Assembly (NCBI GenBank): GCA_963969495.1
Contig: OZ018329.1
Coordinates: forward strand, 150,782,502 to 150,846,501
Direction: 5' to 3'
DNA length: 64,000 nt
Source of the DNA: Ceratothoa steindachneri
Lineage: Eukaryota > Arthropoda > Malacostraca > Isopoda > Cymothoidae
The notes under the pieces were generated by a model. The model was not told where the DNA came from, ran no database searches, and saw nothing but the letters and a program-made list of their open reading frames with translations. The position numbers and the translations under genes are program-made. Below are positions 23,632-35,628 of this stretch, in pieces (the stretch's first letter is position 1; each line of letters starts with the position of its first letter).

Positions 23632-23740
23632 GGTTGATATATATAACTTAAGCGATTTAAGAACGGGACTTCATATACATCGTTATTTAGTTAACAAATA
23701 TACGAACATACTTATAATAGGGAATTTAAAATCATAAATA

Positions 23741-25138
23741 TTAGTTTGAGGAATAAGTTCTTGCGGTTTTTTAAAATTTTGCGTGGATTTAAGTTTTGTT
23801 AACGTAATTTGTGCACATATTAAGAAACAATAATAAATAATGAGAGCAAAATTTGCAAAGGTTAGGCTACGTCTCTTAGCGTAGACTATTAGGCTTTTGC
23901 TTAGGCTATGTCTTGAAGTTGAGTAATGTGTCATTGCGGTTTATTTAAAAGTTGTGTTAATTTAATTTTTGTTCTGTACCCTCAAAATGGAATGTCAAGT
24001 TGAAAGAAAGGCGCATTTTCGACACTTGTTCTTATTCATTTACAATCGAGACGGGAGCAATTCAAACGCAGCCAAAGCTCGTCGTGATATTTGTGCTGTG
24101 TACGGAAAAAATGGTTTAACAGAAAGTACAGCTCAATGGTGGTTTTCACGTTTCAAAACGGTCATTTCAATCTTAATGACGAAGAACGTTCTGGTACCCC
24201 CCATTAAGTTGGATGAAGATCGATTGAACGACCTTCTTTATTAAAATCCTCGTCAATCGACTAGAGAATTGGCTGTACAATTGGAGTGTGATCAAAAAAC
24301 TGTAGTGAATGACCTTGATTCGATGGGGAAAGTTCAAAAACTCGGTGCATGGGTTCCTCACGCTTTGAGCGAAAGCGACAAACTTCAACGCTCCATGATT
24401 GCTGTAGGTTTGCTTGCTCGTCACAAGGCTACTCGTGGATATAAGGACAGATTTCTTCACCATATTATCACTGGCAACGAAAAGTAGGGTGTTTATGTCA
24501 ACATGAACCATCGAAAACAATGGCTTATCCCCAATAAAAACCACTTCCGCGATTAAAGCAAGAACGTCATCCACGAAAGACGATAATGTGCGTGTGCTGG
24601 GATTGTGAAGGCACCATTCTTTATGAGCTCCTTGCGAACAACGAGATTGTCAATGCAGAACTCTACGTTCAACAAATGTATCGACTCGCCGAAGCTATTC
24701 GTGAAAAGCGACCTTATCGACGTTATAGAGTCCTTCTGCAACACGACAATGCGCGTCCTCACATTGCCAATATGACAAAAGACGCCATCCAAACGCTTAA
24801 TTAGGAAATCCTGCCGCATCCTCCATATTAGACAGACTTGGCTCCATCAGATTTCTATCTGTTCCGATCGCTCTCCAACAATTTGCGCGGCGTTTTGTTC
24901 AATACTGATGTGGAATTAAGAACCTGGTTAGACGAATTCTTCGAGTCAAAATCCAGAGATTTTTATTGCAGAGGCATCGAAAACTAGTTGAACGTTGGGA
25001 AGAAGTCGTAAATAACAACGGAAAATACATTATTGATTAAATTGCATAATGTTATCAATTAAAAAGGAATTGTTTCTAAAATTGTTAATGGTAACGAATA
25101 AATTTGATAAAACCGCAAGAACTTATTCCTCAACCCAA
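23741..25138 (+). mobile_element. mariner element, full length with TIRs
   Basis: Flanked by TA at 23739-23740 and 25139-25140. The inverted repeats share TTGAGGAATAAGTTCTTGCG followed by GTTTT, 25 bp perfect at 23746-23770 and 25109-25133. Length 1398 bp, usual for mariner. It separates the Penelope-like repeats from the Penelope-like RT. Confidence 0.95.
23987..25043 (+). pseudogene. mariner transposase, broken by stops
   Basis: DDD transposase of the mariner family. ATG at 23987. The HTH part reads RHLFLFIYNRDGSNSNAAKA and STAQWWFSRF. MRP linker: AWVPHALSESDK. Catalytic motifs: first aspartate in CVCWDCEG (about 24592), second in LLQHDNARPHIA (about 24735), third in TDLAPSDFYLF (about 24835) where the usual SPD is *TD because of a stop. 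C-terminus RGIEN*LNVGKKS then NNNGKYIID-like. At least five stops and one frameshift. Catalytic aspartates are all still visible. Confidence 0.92.
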
Positions 25139-25339
25139 TACAAAAGGTATGTTGAAATGAAGTTTTTGTGACTGTTTAAATACAGAAAGTTACATTAAAA
25201 TGAACTTTTTGATACTGCTTCAAATGTTTAATTTATAAGATTAATACTTGGTGCACGAGGACGCGAGGAATGAAAACGATAGTTAGAAGAAAAGAAAGTT
25301 GCCAATGGAAATTAATTAAGGCAAAATACACAATGGTCT

Positions 25340-27430
25340 TCAACAAAATTCGCATTCAAGAAAGACTGCTACCCAACTACACTAATATTAAAACCCATGA
25401 CCTAGCAGCGAAAAATTAACCTATAGCTTTAGCCTTTCGTCGCCATCTTATAGAAAGGCAAATGGAACTTTTAAAGAAAACCATCCCCAAACTTGAACGG
25501 GATGTTGAGGATACGTTATCACAACTTGAAGAGCTCGAAATTCCACATGCAAGACGAGACTCTATCGCAAAAGCTCTCTCCAACAGCGTTTTACAAACGG
25601 AAACTCCGAAAAAAAGCTTTAAGACCAAAAAGCTTAATAAACTGTGCAAAGGACGTATAGCATTGCCAGAAGCAACAACATCATTCATCAATCTCTCCCA
25701 GCATACGCTTTCCATTAGTGAAATAGAAGCCCTTAACCGTGGTTTGAATCGCCACCTACATGCCAAATTCGGTTCAATTTCAAAAAAGTCGAACTAGAAT
25801 TCCTGTTCCAATCGATGTTAAAGGTATGAGATCAAGCCATCATTGAAATTAACTCCAATCTAAAAGACCAACTACGCGCAAAAGCTACCAAACAAAGATG
25901 CTTTACGGGCAGCAAAGAAGAATATGACAACAAATTGAATACCATCTTAAGTGACAGCACTAAATTTAAACGCTTGAAAAAAGATCCAACAGAAGACTTA
26001 AAAAAGAAAATAAACAGACAAATAACTAAAGCCAATGCACTCATCGGGAAACTTCACTTCCAAAAGATCATCGGTGATTACACACCAGGATATCTGTATG
26101 GCAATGTAAAAATTCATAAGCCGCACAATCCATTGAGGCCCATCCTTTCTCAAGTCACGACTCCTACGTACTGTTTAGTTAAAACCCTAAATGCATCAAT
26201 AAAACCGTACATCCCTTCGAAATATAGCATAAAATCCACGGAGGAATTCATTGACATACTCCACGCTATAAGACCGTCAGGACTAATATGATCCATTGAC
26301 GTAGAAAGCCTGTTCACGAATGTGCCTATCGCTCAGACCATCGAAATCATTATAAAAAACGTGTACCACCATCCTACAATGTCTCCTCCAAATCTTGACC
26401 AAAACATCTTAAGAAGCATGTTACGTTCATACACATTAGAGGCGCCGTTCAGGACACCGGACGCTAATCTATACACGCAAGTGGATGGAGTGGCTATGGG
26501 GTCATCAACTATTACATGGGTCATCTCAAGGAGAGATTATTGGACACCATGGAAAATAAGCCACACACATATTGCCGATATGTAGATGACATCTACATCA
26601 ACGTCCAAAACATAGAACATCTCGTTAACATCAAGCAACATTTTGAGGAGAATTCCGTGCTAAAATTTACTTATGAATTGAGCATGGGCAATAAACTCCC
26701 TTTCTTGGATGTTGAGGTTCATAACATTAATGGCAACTATATCATTAAAGTACATAGGAAAAGTACGGACATGGGAAGATGCCTCAATGCAGAGAGTGAA
26801 TGCCCTGAAAGGTACAAAGTAAGCGTAATCGGCTCATACATCCGCCGAGCTTATAAATGCTGCTCTATGTGGGAACTTTTCCACCAAGAGATTGCAAGTG
26901 TCAAGCAAATACTCGTTAATAATGGTTTCTCAAACAGCCTGAATGACAAACAACTCCAATCATTTTTAAATAACCATTACAAACATGCGGATAAAACTGA
27001 AAGTAATCATGGAGAAGTCAATAAAATCAAAGTGTATTACAGAAACCAGATGTCCACGGCCTATAAAATAGATGAAAAAAACATCAAGGAAATTAATAAC
27101 CGTATCATCAAGGTTAAAAATCAAACCGATAAAATCCAACTTATCATCTATTATAAAACAACAAAAGCCAGCAATCTCCTGATGAAAAATAACATCTGCC
27201 CTAACTCCTCTAATCTCAAGTCAACCAACATAGTTTACGAGTTCACCTGCCCCAATAAAGACTAAGCTTTATAATAACTCTAAATATATTAGCATGACAA
27301 CTACCACAATTTCGAGACAGTTAACTATGCATCTACAAAGCGGAGGGCCAAAAAAAAACATATGAAGAGTGTACATAATATTAACCTAACGAGAGATATG
27401 CTCGTTGATAACACCATTATTAAAAGAAAA
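25340..27430 (+). pseudogene. Penelope-like reverse transcriptase/GIY-YIG protein
   Basis: N-terminal coiled-coil part with LAFRRHLIERQMELLK and a run of Leu/Glu-rich heptads (25462-25790). The RT follows: GYLYGNVKIHKPHNPLRPI, SIDVESLFTNVP (after a TGA at 26289), QVDGVAMGSS and the catalytic box YCRYVDDIYI at about 26570-26600, then LPFLDVEVH. A GIY-YIG endonuclease starts FTCPNKD and, after a frameshift, KYISMTTTTISRQL, where the expected YIG is YIS. The element is cut near 27430. A short deletion near 26508 removes the residues between GVAMGS and MGHL. The order RT then GIY-YIG is diagnostic of Penelope-like elements. Confidence 0.93.
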
Positions 27431-27818
27431 TAGGTTAATATATAGATGAAAGAAGATTGGGGATAGTGAGAATATAGCATGAGAGGGTTTTTTTGAGGAG
27501 GGGTGTGGAGGGTTGTGAGTGTGAGTGTTTAGGAGTATTAATAGTTGCCAGGATACTGGCTAGTCTTCTTTATTTAGTTATATTCTTCTATGTTAATATC
27601 TTTCTTGTTGTTTCTTCAAATTAATTTATTTTGGTTTGTTCTAAGTCTTTGTTTCTTATATACTTTGTTTCTGCACTTGAGTATTTTTGCATTTGGGTAC
27701 CCTTGCGGGTAGCGTCTCTTCTAATTGTTCTTTGGGTTTCTTTTATTTTCTCTTATTTTTATTCTGTCATTCATGCCTTTGTTTTACTTGTTTTTGCTTG
27801 GGTTAAGCATATTATTAT

Positions 27819-29764
27819 TCACGTGAATATAGGTTGCTCTTCTTGCTGCAGGTGGAACCTACTGCTCTGGAAAGCTTTATTTATTTGGTTTGCTTCTGGT
27901 ATTCTAATTTCGTTGTTTATTTCTACAAGCTTTTCTTCTATCTTTGTCCATATCTTATTAGCTCGTTCTTCTAGTGTCTTGTTTATGGATTGAATTTCAG
28001 CTGATTCTAATATATCTCTTATTTTCTTTCTTTCTCTTATTCTAGTGTTAGTGATTAGGTATACTGCTTTATTTTGAATTTTCTGTATTTTTTTCTTGTT
28101 AGATATCGAAGTGACATGTAGTGGGATTGGTGGGTACACCAGAACCGACTGGACGAATGCTTTATACAGAGTTCTTTTCTTTTGGGGGCTCAGGTTCCCT
28201 AGGGTGTAGAGGAGTCTTAAGCCCGATTTCGCTGAGGCGATCCGGGATTTTACGTGGCTGCAGTATCCACGACTTTTCAACTGAAGGCCCAGTACTTTCT
28301 TCTCATTTGAATATTTGTATTCCATACCTTCTATGGTTATCTGTGACTTTTTGAATCTTTGGAGAGGGATTATTTTGAATTTGTTAATGTTTGTTTTAAT
28401 TTTCCAGCGTTTTATGTTTTTTATTTCTCGTGCTGTTATACGAGCCTGCCATCTTGGATTTGTATGGTTTGTCGGGATTATTTGGGTTATGTCGTCTGCG
28501 TATTGAATATTTAAACTGTTAGTTGAGATTGGAGCAGGTAGGTCGGCGTTAAATAGGGAATACAAGGTGGGGCTTAGGCACCCCTTCTTGTGGGACTCCT
28601 GTTTGTAGGGCGAAAGTGGAGCCTTCATGCACTTCAATGCATATTTGTGCCTTTCTGTTTGATATATAGTCGGCTATAATCTTCTCCATTTCTCGCCGAG
28701 GTTAAGTTGGAGGAGTTTGTATTTTAGTCCTTCGACCCATACTTTGTCGAAGGCTTTTTCTACGTCACGAAGAACTACGTCGACGTATCCTTTTTTGGCC
28801 GTGGATTGGGCAGTTTTCTTCGTGATTATGGCTATGGCCATTGTGGAGTCTCTCCCCTTCCTGAAGCCGAACTGTTGTCTGTTATGTTTTTCGTTTTCTT
28901 CTAGGAAGGTGTCCAATCTTTTGTTTATTATTTTTTCAAAGACCTTCCCAAGGAAATTCAACAAGGAGATTGGCCTGTAACTCGAGACGAGGTTTTCGGA
29001 TTTGCTCGGCTTCGGTAGGAACACCATCCTTGCTAATTTGAATTTCTCAGGGAAGGTGCCTATGTTTAGGTAGGCATTAAATAGTTCTTTTATGCTATTC
29101 AAAATGTTTTCTGGGGCCTTCTCGTAATTGTACTTCGTTAGTTCCGTTGTTCATGGCGTTTTGTGCCTAAAGCTTTTATAATGCTTTTGATTTCCTCGGT
29201 TGTTATTGTGGCTCCTAGGCCTATTTGTTCGTATCTGTTGTTTTCGACTTTTAACGCCGGGGTTAATCTGTGAATGTTTTCTGCTATGGACTGGTTTACT
29301 CTTCTTCCTGTTGTTCTATCAAAGTTTATATTATCCTCATCTTCAATTGTATAAATTTTGCTCCAATGGGCTCTGAATTTCTCTTCTATCTCTGTGTTGG
29401 TCTTGATGTATTCTCCGTTTTGTACTATTATTCTGATCGGCTTTCTTGGTGGTCTGCCTTTTATCGCTTTTATAAGCCTCCAAGCTTCTTTGGGATCTTC
29501 AGTTGTGGCTGTTTTCTCTATTAGTTCTTGCCACATTTCTCCTTGCTGTTCTTCTATTAAGAAAATAATTTTTTTCAGTTGATTAAGCTCTTTTGCTCTC
29601 TGTAGAGATGTGCCGTAGTTTCTTATCTTTTGATACTTTATTTTGATGCTCTTTGCTTTTCTTCGCATTTCTGTTGTCCATTTGGGGTGTGGTAAGTTCT
29701 TATATTTTGTCAGTGGCACTGCGGGTTTGTCGGCGTCTATCATTGTCTCAATCAGGTTATCCAT
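27819..29764 (-). pseudogene. Jockey-like ORF2 linker and reverse transcriptase
   Basis: Linker HPKWTTEMRRKAKSIKIK and DPKEAWRLIKAIKG (29764-29138). RT: FKLARMVFLPKPSKSE, SYRPISLLNFLGKVFEKII, QQFGFRKGRDSTMAIA, YVDVVLRDVEKAFDKVW (to 28674), then after a break GCLSPTLYSLFNADL and an intact catalytic box NIQYADDITQI at about 28480-28510. The C-terminal part ends IQNKAVYLITNTR and EEQPIFT. Breaks lie near 29120 and 28655. Homologous copies: 560-1967 and 40184-41630. Confidence 0.9.
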
Positions 29765-30640
29765 TATGTTATTCAGTTCCTTTAGTTTTTTGCCGTTAAG
29801 ATCTGGTTGTTGGTCTCTTTATAGTATTTGGTGTATTTTTCCTAGTCTGCACTTTTATATGATTTCCTTGGTGTTGTGGGAATCATTATGGGGTTCTGGT
29901 TGATCGTCACCATGATTCCTATGTGATCGCTGCAGGGGATTGGCATTGGCTCCATATAGATGTTGTACGGAAAGTTAGGGGTTGTTAAAATTATATCCGG
30001 TCTGGTGGCTGATCTTTCCCTGATGAACGTCGGGAAGTCTGGGCCTTTGGATTATTCCCCTATCCAACAATAATTCCAAATTTTGTCCTGCATTGTTCAT
30101 TCCTCGGTAGCCTGATTCCCTTAAGCGTGCGTTCAGGTCTCCTAGTAATATGGTAGGATTGTTATTGTTGAGTATTTCCATGACTGAATGGATCGGGGCA
30201 TAGGGGCGGCGGGGGGATGGTAGGACGCATCAACTGTGAGGGGAGAGTATTCCATCTCTAGTGTCACGGCCATGTAGGCTTCGTCGACCTCTCGTCCCTG
30301 AGTGTAGTGTAGGTTCTTTTTTAAAGCGATAGCCGCGCCATCGAATCTCTCTCCTGTTGGGTTCTTTTTTAGTACATTGTAATCAGTTATTTTTATGGGC
30401 ACGTCGTTTTTTACCCCATGTTCCGAGATACATATGATGTCTGCGTCTATTTGTCTAAATATGTTTCCATATTTTATGGCCTTAGTTTTCCATCCGTCCG
30501 AGTTCAGGTATGATATTTTTATTTTTCTATTTGTATTGTACATTATCCTAATTTTGCTTTTTTGTCTTTTCCTTTGGGCTTTGGTATTTTCTGCCGTGTT
30601 TACTTTATTCTGAGTGGGCGCAGGAGTTGTTGCCTCGACT
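29760..30640 (-). pseudogene. Jockey-like ORF2 endonuclease domain
   Basis: Reads KIKISYLNSDGWKTKAIKYG, IDADIICISEHGVKND with the metal-binding Glu, NPTGERFDGAAIALKK, then after a frameshift at about 30180 ILLGDLNARL (GDLNA motif) and finally PCSDHIGIMVTI with the catalytic SDH at about 29915. It is an APE-type endonuclease that nicks the target DNA. It overlaps the end of ORF1. Confidence 0.87.
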
Positions 30641-31548
30641 GCTTGCTTTCTTCCTTTCTTGTTTGTCGGTTTGCTGGTTTTTGCTTGCTCTGCTGGTTGT
30701 TGTTCTTTCAGAACCATCTGTAGATGCAGTACATCCCCGGAAGGGGGGGTTGTCCGGGAACCACATCTGTTCCATTCCGTTTTTTGCTAGCATCTGATTT
30801 AGGACTGTCGCGAACGTGCCCGGGCGAGCCAGGTTCATGACGTGCGCGTGAAGGATGCACGTCATGATTTTTGTGGAGCCCTTGTTCTCAATTATGAGGT
30901 ACGTTTTCTTGGCGTCCACCTCCGAGATGGCTGCCTTTGCTGCTTGGGCGTATGACGTGTTTGTCCTGCGCGTCTCTTCGTTTCTCTTGGCTTCCTGCTT
31001 TTTTCTCATTATTTCCTCCTTTGCGGGGCATGACATGGTCATAGTCCTATGTCCCTGCCCGCAGCTCACGCACTTCTCTGCATTGCCGTTACAATTCCGC
31101 CAATTGTGTCCCTTCTGGCTGCATTTAGAGCACGTCTCTTGCGGCTCTTTGCAGTCCTTGGTGGCGTGCGACTCCATCTTGTAGCATTTGAAGCAGAATT
31201 GGACCGGAGTATATTCTCCTTTTTCAACCTGCTCCCCGCTAATTTTGGTGTTGAACATAAGAAGGCATTGTTCTGTTGCCTTTTGTGCCATGGTAGTCTC
31301 CGCGAAGACCACCTTGAACACATGGGTGTACTCGCCACCGTCCCTCCTGTTCTTGAATTTTATTACTTCGGCTACCTTGGCCGAGGCTTGCCGAAGCTGA
31401 ATCTCCTCTCCTATTTCCTCTGCAGAATGTTGCCCTATCCATGGTTCGATACGACGGCATACCACGCTCCTGTGGGCCAGGATCTGTGGGGGTACTGCTG
31501 GCTGCAGCCCAATGCCTGGTAGGACCTCAACTGCCTTCTCTTTCGTTA
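30605..31548 (-). pseudogene. Jockey-like ORF1 (zinc-knuckle RNA-binding protein)
   Basis: Frame opens after a stop near 31548 and reads VEVLPGIGLQPAVPPQ, SVVCRRIEPWIG, then an RRM-like stretch ending in YTHVFKVVFAETTMAQKA. Three CCHC knuckles follow: CFKCYKMESHATKDC, CSKCSQKGHNWRNC, CVSCGQGHRTMTMSC. The tail is Lys/Arg-rich. No ATG is visible near the start of the frame, so the N-terminus is lost or frameshifted. ORF1 proteins of this group coat element RNA and escort it to the target. Confidence 0.85.
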
Positions 31549-31560
31549 TCTCCTAGCAAT

Positions 31561-32345
31561 TTCCGTTAGTTTGTTCGCATTTGCATGCACAAAAGGCGTA
31601 ATCATCCTCGTTTTTTTTTTCAACTTCTTGATCATGCTTCTAGCCTCACACCAGTAAAATCTTCTTTTCCGTGGCTGCCTGCTTCACTAGTATTCGTTTG
31701 TGTCACAAACACTCGTTCAAACACCAGAAATATCCTTGCGAGCGGTCTGAATGAAGTATACTGGGAACGACCACAAGTTAATCGACTCTGATTTTTCATT
31801 AACAAAATAATCAAACATAATTAGCACCATCATATACTCTTAAAATGGTTACCCTTAAAATGAGTAGAAAATAGTTCAAAACAATGAAAGAGCTTTCTCA
31901 TTGGTCAAATTTGACTAATAAAAAGAAAGCCGTACTCTCATTGGTCAATTGATAGCCGAGGCTTTCTTCTCCCCAGAAATGTTCATGAGATTCTAAACTT
32001 TCAAAACTTATTTTTCGTTGTAACTTCATTATTATAATTCATATCCGAATGTCGCAACGCGGGGTGTTAAGTTATTGCTTAACGAGACTTTACTTACTTG
32101 ATTTACTTGATGTGGTCTAGAAGTTCATACTTCACAGTCGTAGTCGGCTACCGCTGATCCCAGCCCTGGTGTCCCTACTCAAGAGGTTCACAATGTCCCG
32201 TATGGAGTTTGAGGCCGCCCGGCAGAAAAAAATGACCCTAAAATGCGGGAATCGGAAGCTGACCTTATTTCAATATAACTCAGATCAGAAAAGTACACAT
32301 GCAATTACATAAGAAAAACACATTTTTTAATTTATTGGAAAAATA
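31561..32345. other. No gene recognised
   Basis: Two CCAAT-type words in near-repeats (CTCATTGGTCAA at about 31900 and 31935) and no supported coding frame. An identical CATTGGTCAA word shared by two places 35 bp apart may be a promoter pair for the minus-strand Jockey-like element, but this is speculation. Confidence 0.35.
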
Positions 32346-32350
32346 AGGTA

Positions 32351-32374
32351 ACCTAACCTAACCTAACCTTGGAT
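32351..32374. repeat. Interstitial telomere-type repeat (CCTAA)n
   Basis: Four units of AACCT in a row, that is (TTAGG)n on the other strand, the arthropod telomere repeat. A fifth isolated unit occurs at about 32390. No subtelomeric structure is visible, so it is an internal array. Confidence 0.8.
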
Positions 32375-32516
32375 ATGAAAAAGAGAGCAACCTAACCTGT
32401 TGGAGGGATTTGAAAGTGGTGAGCAATATTCTATAATTGGGAGAATAAGGCTTTTTATTTATTTATTTATGGGGTTTATAAAATGTACACTTTCCCCTTT
32501 ACAGGAATTTCACATT

Positions 32517-32662
32517 ATGTCAGCTAACCCTAAAAAGAGAAAAATAGATGAGGAGGGCCGTGGGTTTAATGAGAGTTGGACTTCTAACTACTTTTTTATT
32601 TCACATACCGACAGTGCATTATGTCTTATATGCCACGAAAGTATAAAGACCCTTTCAGCATC
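32517..32662 (+). pseudogene. hAT transposase N-terminus with BED-type finger
   Basis: MSANPKKRKIDEEGRGFN then W, FFISHTDSALCLICHES: the start of the GTF2IRD2/ZBED5-like group of hAT transposases, in which a basic N-terminus leads into a BED zinc finger (CLIC is its first cysteine pair). The frame stops where a minus-strand CR1 tail inserts at 32663. The rest of a similar transposase lies at 37340-39130, but it may be another copy. Confidence 0.65.
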
Positions 32663-32800
32663 ATCATCATCATAATTCAACAGATGACAAAAGCCACAAG
32701 GGCTTATCAAGAGGCCATCTGAATCAACCGCAACCCATAAACTACATCTACAAGATTGTGTCTGAACTCCTTACAAAAAAAAACAGTGAAACCACAGGAA
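32663..32800 (-). mobile_element. CR1-like 3' tail insertion
   Basis: Reverse orientation. Starts with a (CAT)n run, that is (ATG)n at the element 3' end, then a nested hairpin with outer CAGATG/CATCTG (32681, 32716) and inner AAGCC/GGCTT (32691, 32701), and the words TGTGGCTTTTGTCATCTG shared with the 3' UTR of copy A. It interrupts the hAT zinc finger. Left end of the homology is unclear beyond about 32800. Confidence 0.7.
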
Positions 32801-32994
32801 AATAGTCGGTGGTATTAAATAATTTTGATACTTAAGAGGGAATATTGCTTGTTGTTGCCATAGGGGTTAGCTGAAGCAGTGATGCTGGGTCAGCAAGACT
32901 GGGTTTGGGAAAATAGATACTGCACTTTTAGCTTCAGAAGATAATGTACATTTGTGCGAATTTCTGAGCTCTTATTTCATGCCTATCTAATGAT

Positions 32995-33085
32995 CTTTTA
33001 ATTATTATTATAATTATTATCATCATTACTATTATTATTTCATCATTATTATCATTATCATCATTATTATTATTATTATTAGTAT
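32995..33085. repeat. (ATT)n/(TCATTA)n microsatellite
   Basis: Imperfect ATT and TCATTATTA units, about 90 bp. Predicted Asn/Ile open frames over it are artefacts. Confidence 0.85.
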
Positions 33086-33127
33086 AACAGTACAGTTGGT
33101 GTTTGATGATATGTAAGGATGTAATCC

Positions 33128-35628
33128 TAATATATATATACAAATAATGAAGTGGAGCTGATCTGTGTTAAACTACATTTACGAGATTTTAAAATAAACA
33201 TAAGCACTGTTTACCGTCGCCCAAATACTACCGTTAATGAGGACCTGGAAATATATAGAATCTTACAAGAAACATTACACGAGGAACAAACGCTATTACT
33301 GGGAGATTTTAATTTACCTAATATCTGCTGGGACTTGAACATAGGGACTAGCCATCAAGAAAAATTAATGACAAATTTCATCGATACTAATTATTTACAC
33401 CAATGCGTAAGGGAGCCAACCAGAGGAAATAATATACTAGACCTAGTTATTGCATCCCAGGAAAATTTAATATCAACTCTGGCCGTAGCGGAACATATAG
33501 GTACATGTGACCATAAACTAATCCGCTTTGATCTAAATGCCAGGTATTCAACTACCAATAACTATTCAAAAGTACCAGACTACAGTAAAGCTAACTTAGA
33601 GGGCCTCAGAGAAGCCTTGGGAAATATTCACGAGCAGCTGATAGAAATAGAAGATGTAAATCAACTTTGGAATAAATTTAAAGAACTATTTTTTATAGCC
33701 CAAGAAAACCATGTTCTTCTTAAGACAATGAATAGTAACGCGAATAGAGGCAAGCCACCGTGGTTTAATAATGACATCAAACGAGCAATTAGAGATAGAA
33801 ACCGTCTCCACACATTATTAAAACACAATAGAAGCTATCAAGTGAACCAACAATATAACACTAGCAGAAGAAAGGTTAAAACACTCATAAGATCAACGAA
33901 ACGTCAATACGAAATCGAGATAGCGAAAGCAAGCACCACTCATCCCAAACACTTCTCTACTTATATCAATAGAAATAGGCAAATGAGAAGCGGGATTGGC
34001 CCCTTGAAAAACCAGTTGGGTGAAATTATTTCAGATGATATGGGTGTGGCTAATATCTTAAACGAGTTTTTTAGTTCAGTCTTCACCTTAGGATATACTA
34101 ATAACGATAGCAACGAGTCTATACAGGTCAGACACCCATCACTATGGAGCCTGGAAGTAAATCCGCAACTAGTAATTGATAAATTAAAGAAAATGAACTC
34201 GTACAAGACTCCTGGTCCTGATAAATTTTACCCGAAAATCTTAAAACATGTCCATAATGAGTTAGCAGAGTCACTTGCTCTCATTTTTAACAAATCTCTC
34301 GAGCATGGGGTCGTCCCTGATGATTGGAGGGAAGCTAACGTCACACCTATCTTTAAGAAGGGATGTAAAAACCAGGCCAGTAATTACAGACCCATTAGCT
34401 TAACCTCAATAGTTGGAAAGTTGCTCGAAACGATCATTAGAGACAAGCTAGTAGAGTTCCTCGAAAACAATAACCTTATACGAGATAGCCAGCATGGTTT
34501 TAGATCTAAGAGAACGTGCTTAACAAACCTAATTGACTTTTACCATAACCTTTTCAACCTATATAACGATACTAAATCATTAGATATAATTTACCTAGAT
34601 TTCAAAAAGGCATTTGACAAAATTCCCCATCAGAAACTCATGAACAAAGTGCGTACGCTAGGAATTAACGGTAATATATACGGATGGATTAGTAGCTGGT
34701 TAAAAAACAGGAAGCAGAGAGTGATAATAAATGGCGTGGAATCGGACTGGGTATCTGTTACCAGCGGTGTTCCCCAGGGATCAGTCCTGGGGCCTATTTT
34801 ATTTACTATATACATCAATGACATAGACGTTGGAATAAATAATATAATATCTAAATTTGCAGATGACACGAAAATAGGTAACTCAGTATTATGCGAAGAG
34901 GACAGGGCTACTAGCCTGCAAGCTGATATAAATAAAATTACCGACAAATGCCAAATCCTTCAGTGCGGAACAAAAAACAAAAAATACAACTATACAATGC
35001 AAGGCGGCAAATAAACACAACCCCCAGGTTAAAGATTTAGGAGTAATAATTACAGAAAACTTAAAAACATCAAACCAATGCGCAGCTGCTGCAAACAAAG
35101 CTAACACAGCACTAGGATTTATAAAAAGAAACTTTACTTATAAAAGCGAGGAGATAATTATGCCACTATATAAAAGTATTGTCAGTCCCCATCTCGAATA
35201 CGCTGTACAGTTCTGGTCCCCTTACTTAATAAAAGACATAGATAAATTAGAAGCTGTACAACACAGAGCGACAAAACTTATCCCGTCAGTACGTAACAAA
35301 CCTTATCACGAGGCTAAAAAAACTCAATCTATTTTCCGTCAGAAAACAAAGACTAAGGGGGCAGCTTATAGAGTGCTTCAAAATACTTAAAGGATTTAAC
35401 AACGTTAATGCCAATAACTTGTTCACACTGACAGGGGAGTGTCCCACCCGTGGACATGATTCAAAACTTCAGGGTAAAAGAGCCACTATGGATGTAATAA
35501 AAAGTTTTTTCACTTACTCGATTATTAATGAGTGGAATAATTTGCCAAACGAGATAGTGAAGAGAAGAACTATAGACTCATTTAAAATGAGATTAGACAA
35601 ACACTTAACAAATATTGGAATTGTTTAG
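33128..35628 (+). pseudogene. CR1-like ORF2 (copy C)
   Basis: Open without a stop from about 33130 to 35013. Endonuclease: STVYRRPNTTVNED, LLLGDFNLPNICWDL, and GTCDHKLIRFDL with the SDH position read as CDH. RT: SYKTPGPDKFYPKILKHV, NYRPISLTSIVGKLLETII, YLDFKKAFDKIPHQK, TSGVPQGSVLGPILFTIYI and the catalytic KFADDTKIG (about 34853). A short deletion at about 34950 removes the WQMxFN segment and shifts the frame; a further frameshift at about 35320 precedes KTKGAAYRVLQ. The C-terminus is LPNEIVKRRTIDSFK, then KHLTNIGIV. No start codon belongs to this frame; translation would have begun upstream. Confidence 0.93.

Larger units (their letters stand above)
23367..23734. repeat. 184-bp tandem repeat, Penelope-like pseudo-LTR
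   Basis: Two nearly identical 184-bp units start at 23367 and 23551, differing by a few bases. Penelope-like elements characteristically have partial tandem copies (pseudo-LTRs) at their 5' side. Each unit carries one hammerhead-like fold. The second unit ends where a mariner inserted, and the Penelope-like RT begins after it. Confidence 0.8.
27440..31560 (-). mobile_element. Jockey-like non-LTR retrotransposon, most complete copy
   Basis: Runs right to left with ORF1 (about 31550-30605), ORF2 endonuclease (30600-29760), linker and RT (29760-27819) and a T-rich (A-rich on the sense strand) 3' UTR of about 370 bp to the Penelope-like fragment. Both ORFs are present in order, so this copy is near full length, though frameshifted. 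5' boundary is uncertain; no target duplication found. Confidence 0.88.

Noticed and set aside
30855..31522. Plus-strand frames of 109 and 157 codons
   Set aside because: They are antisense to the Jockey-like ORF1 with three CCHC knuckles, and have no domain of their own.
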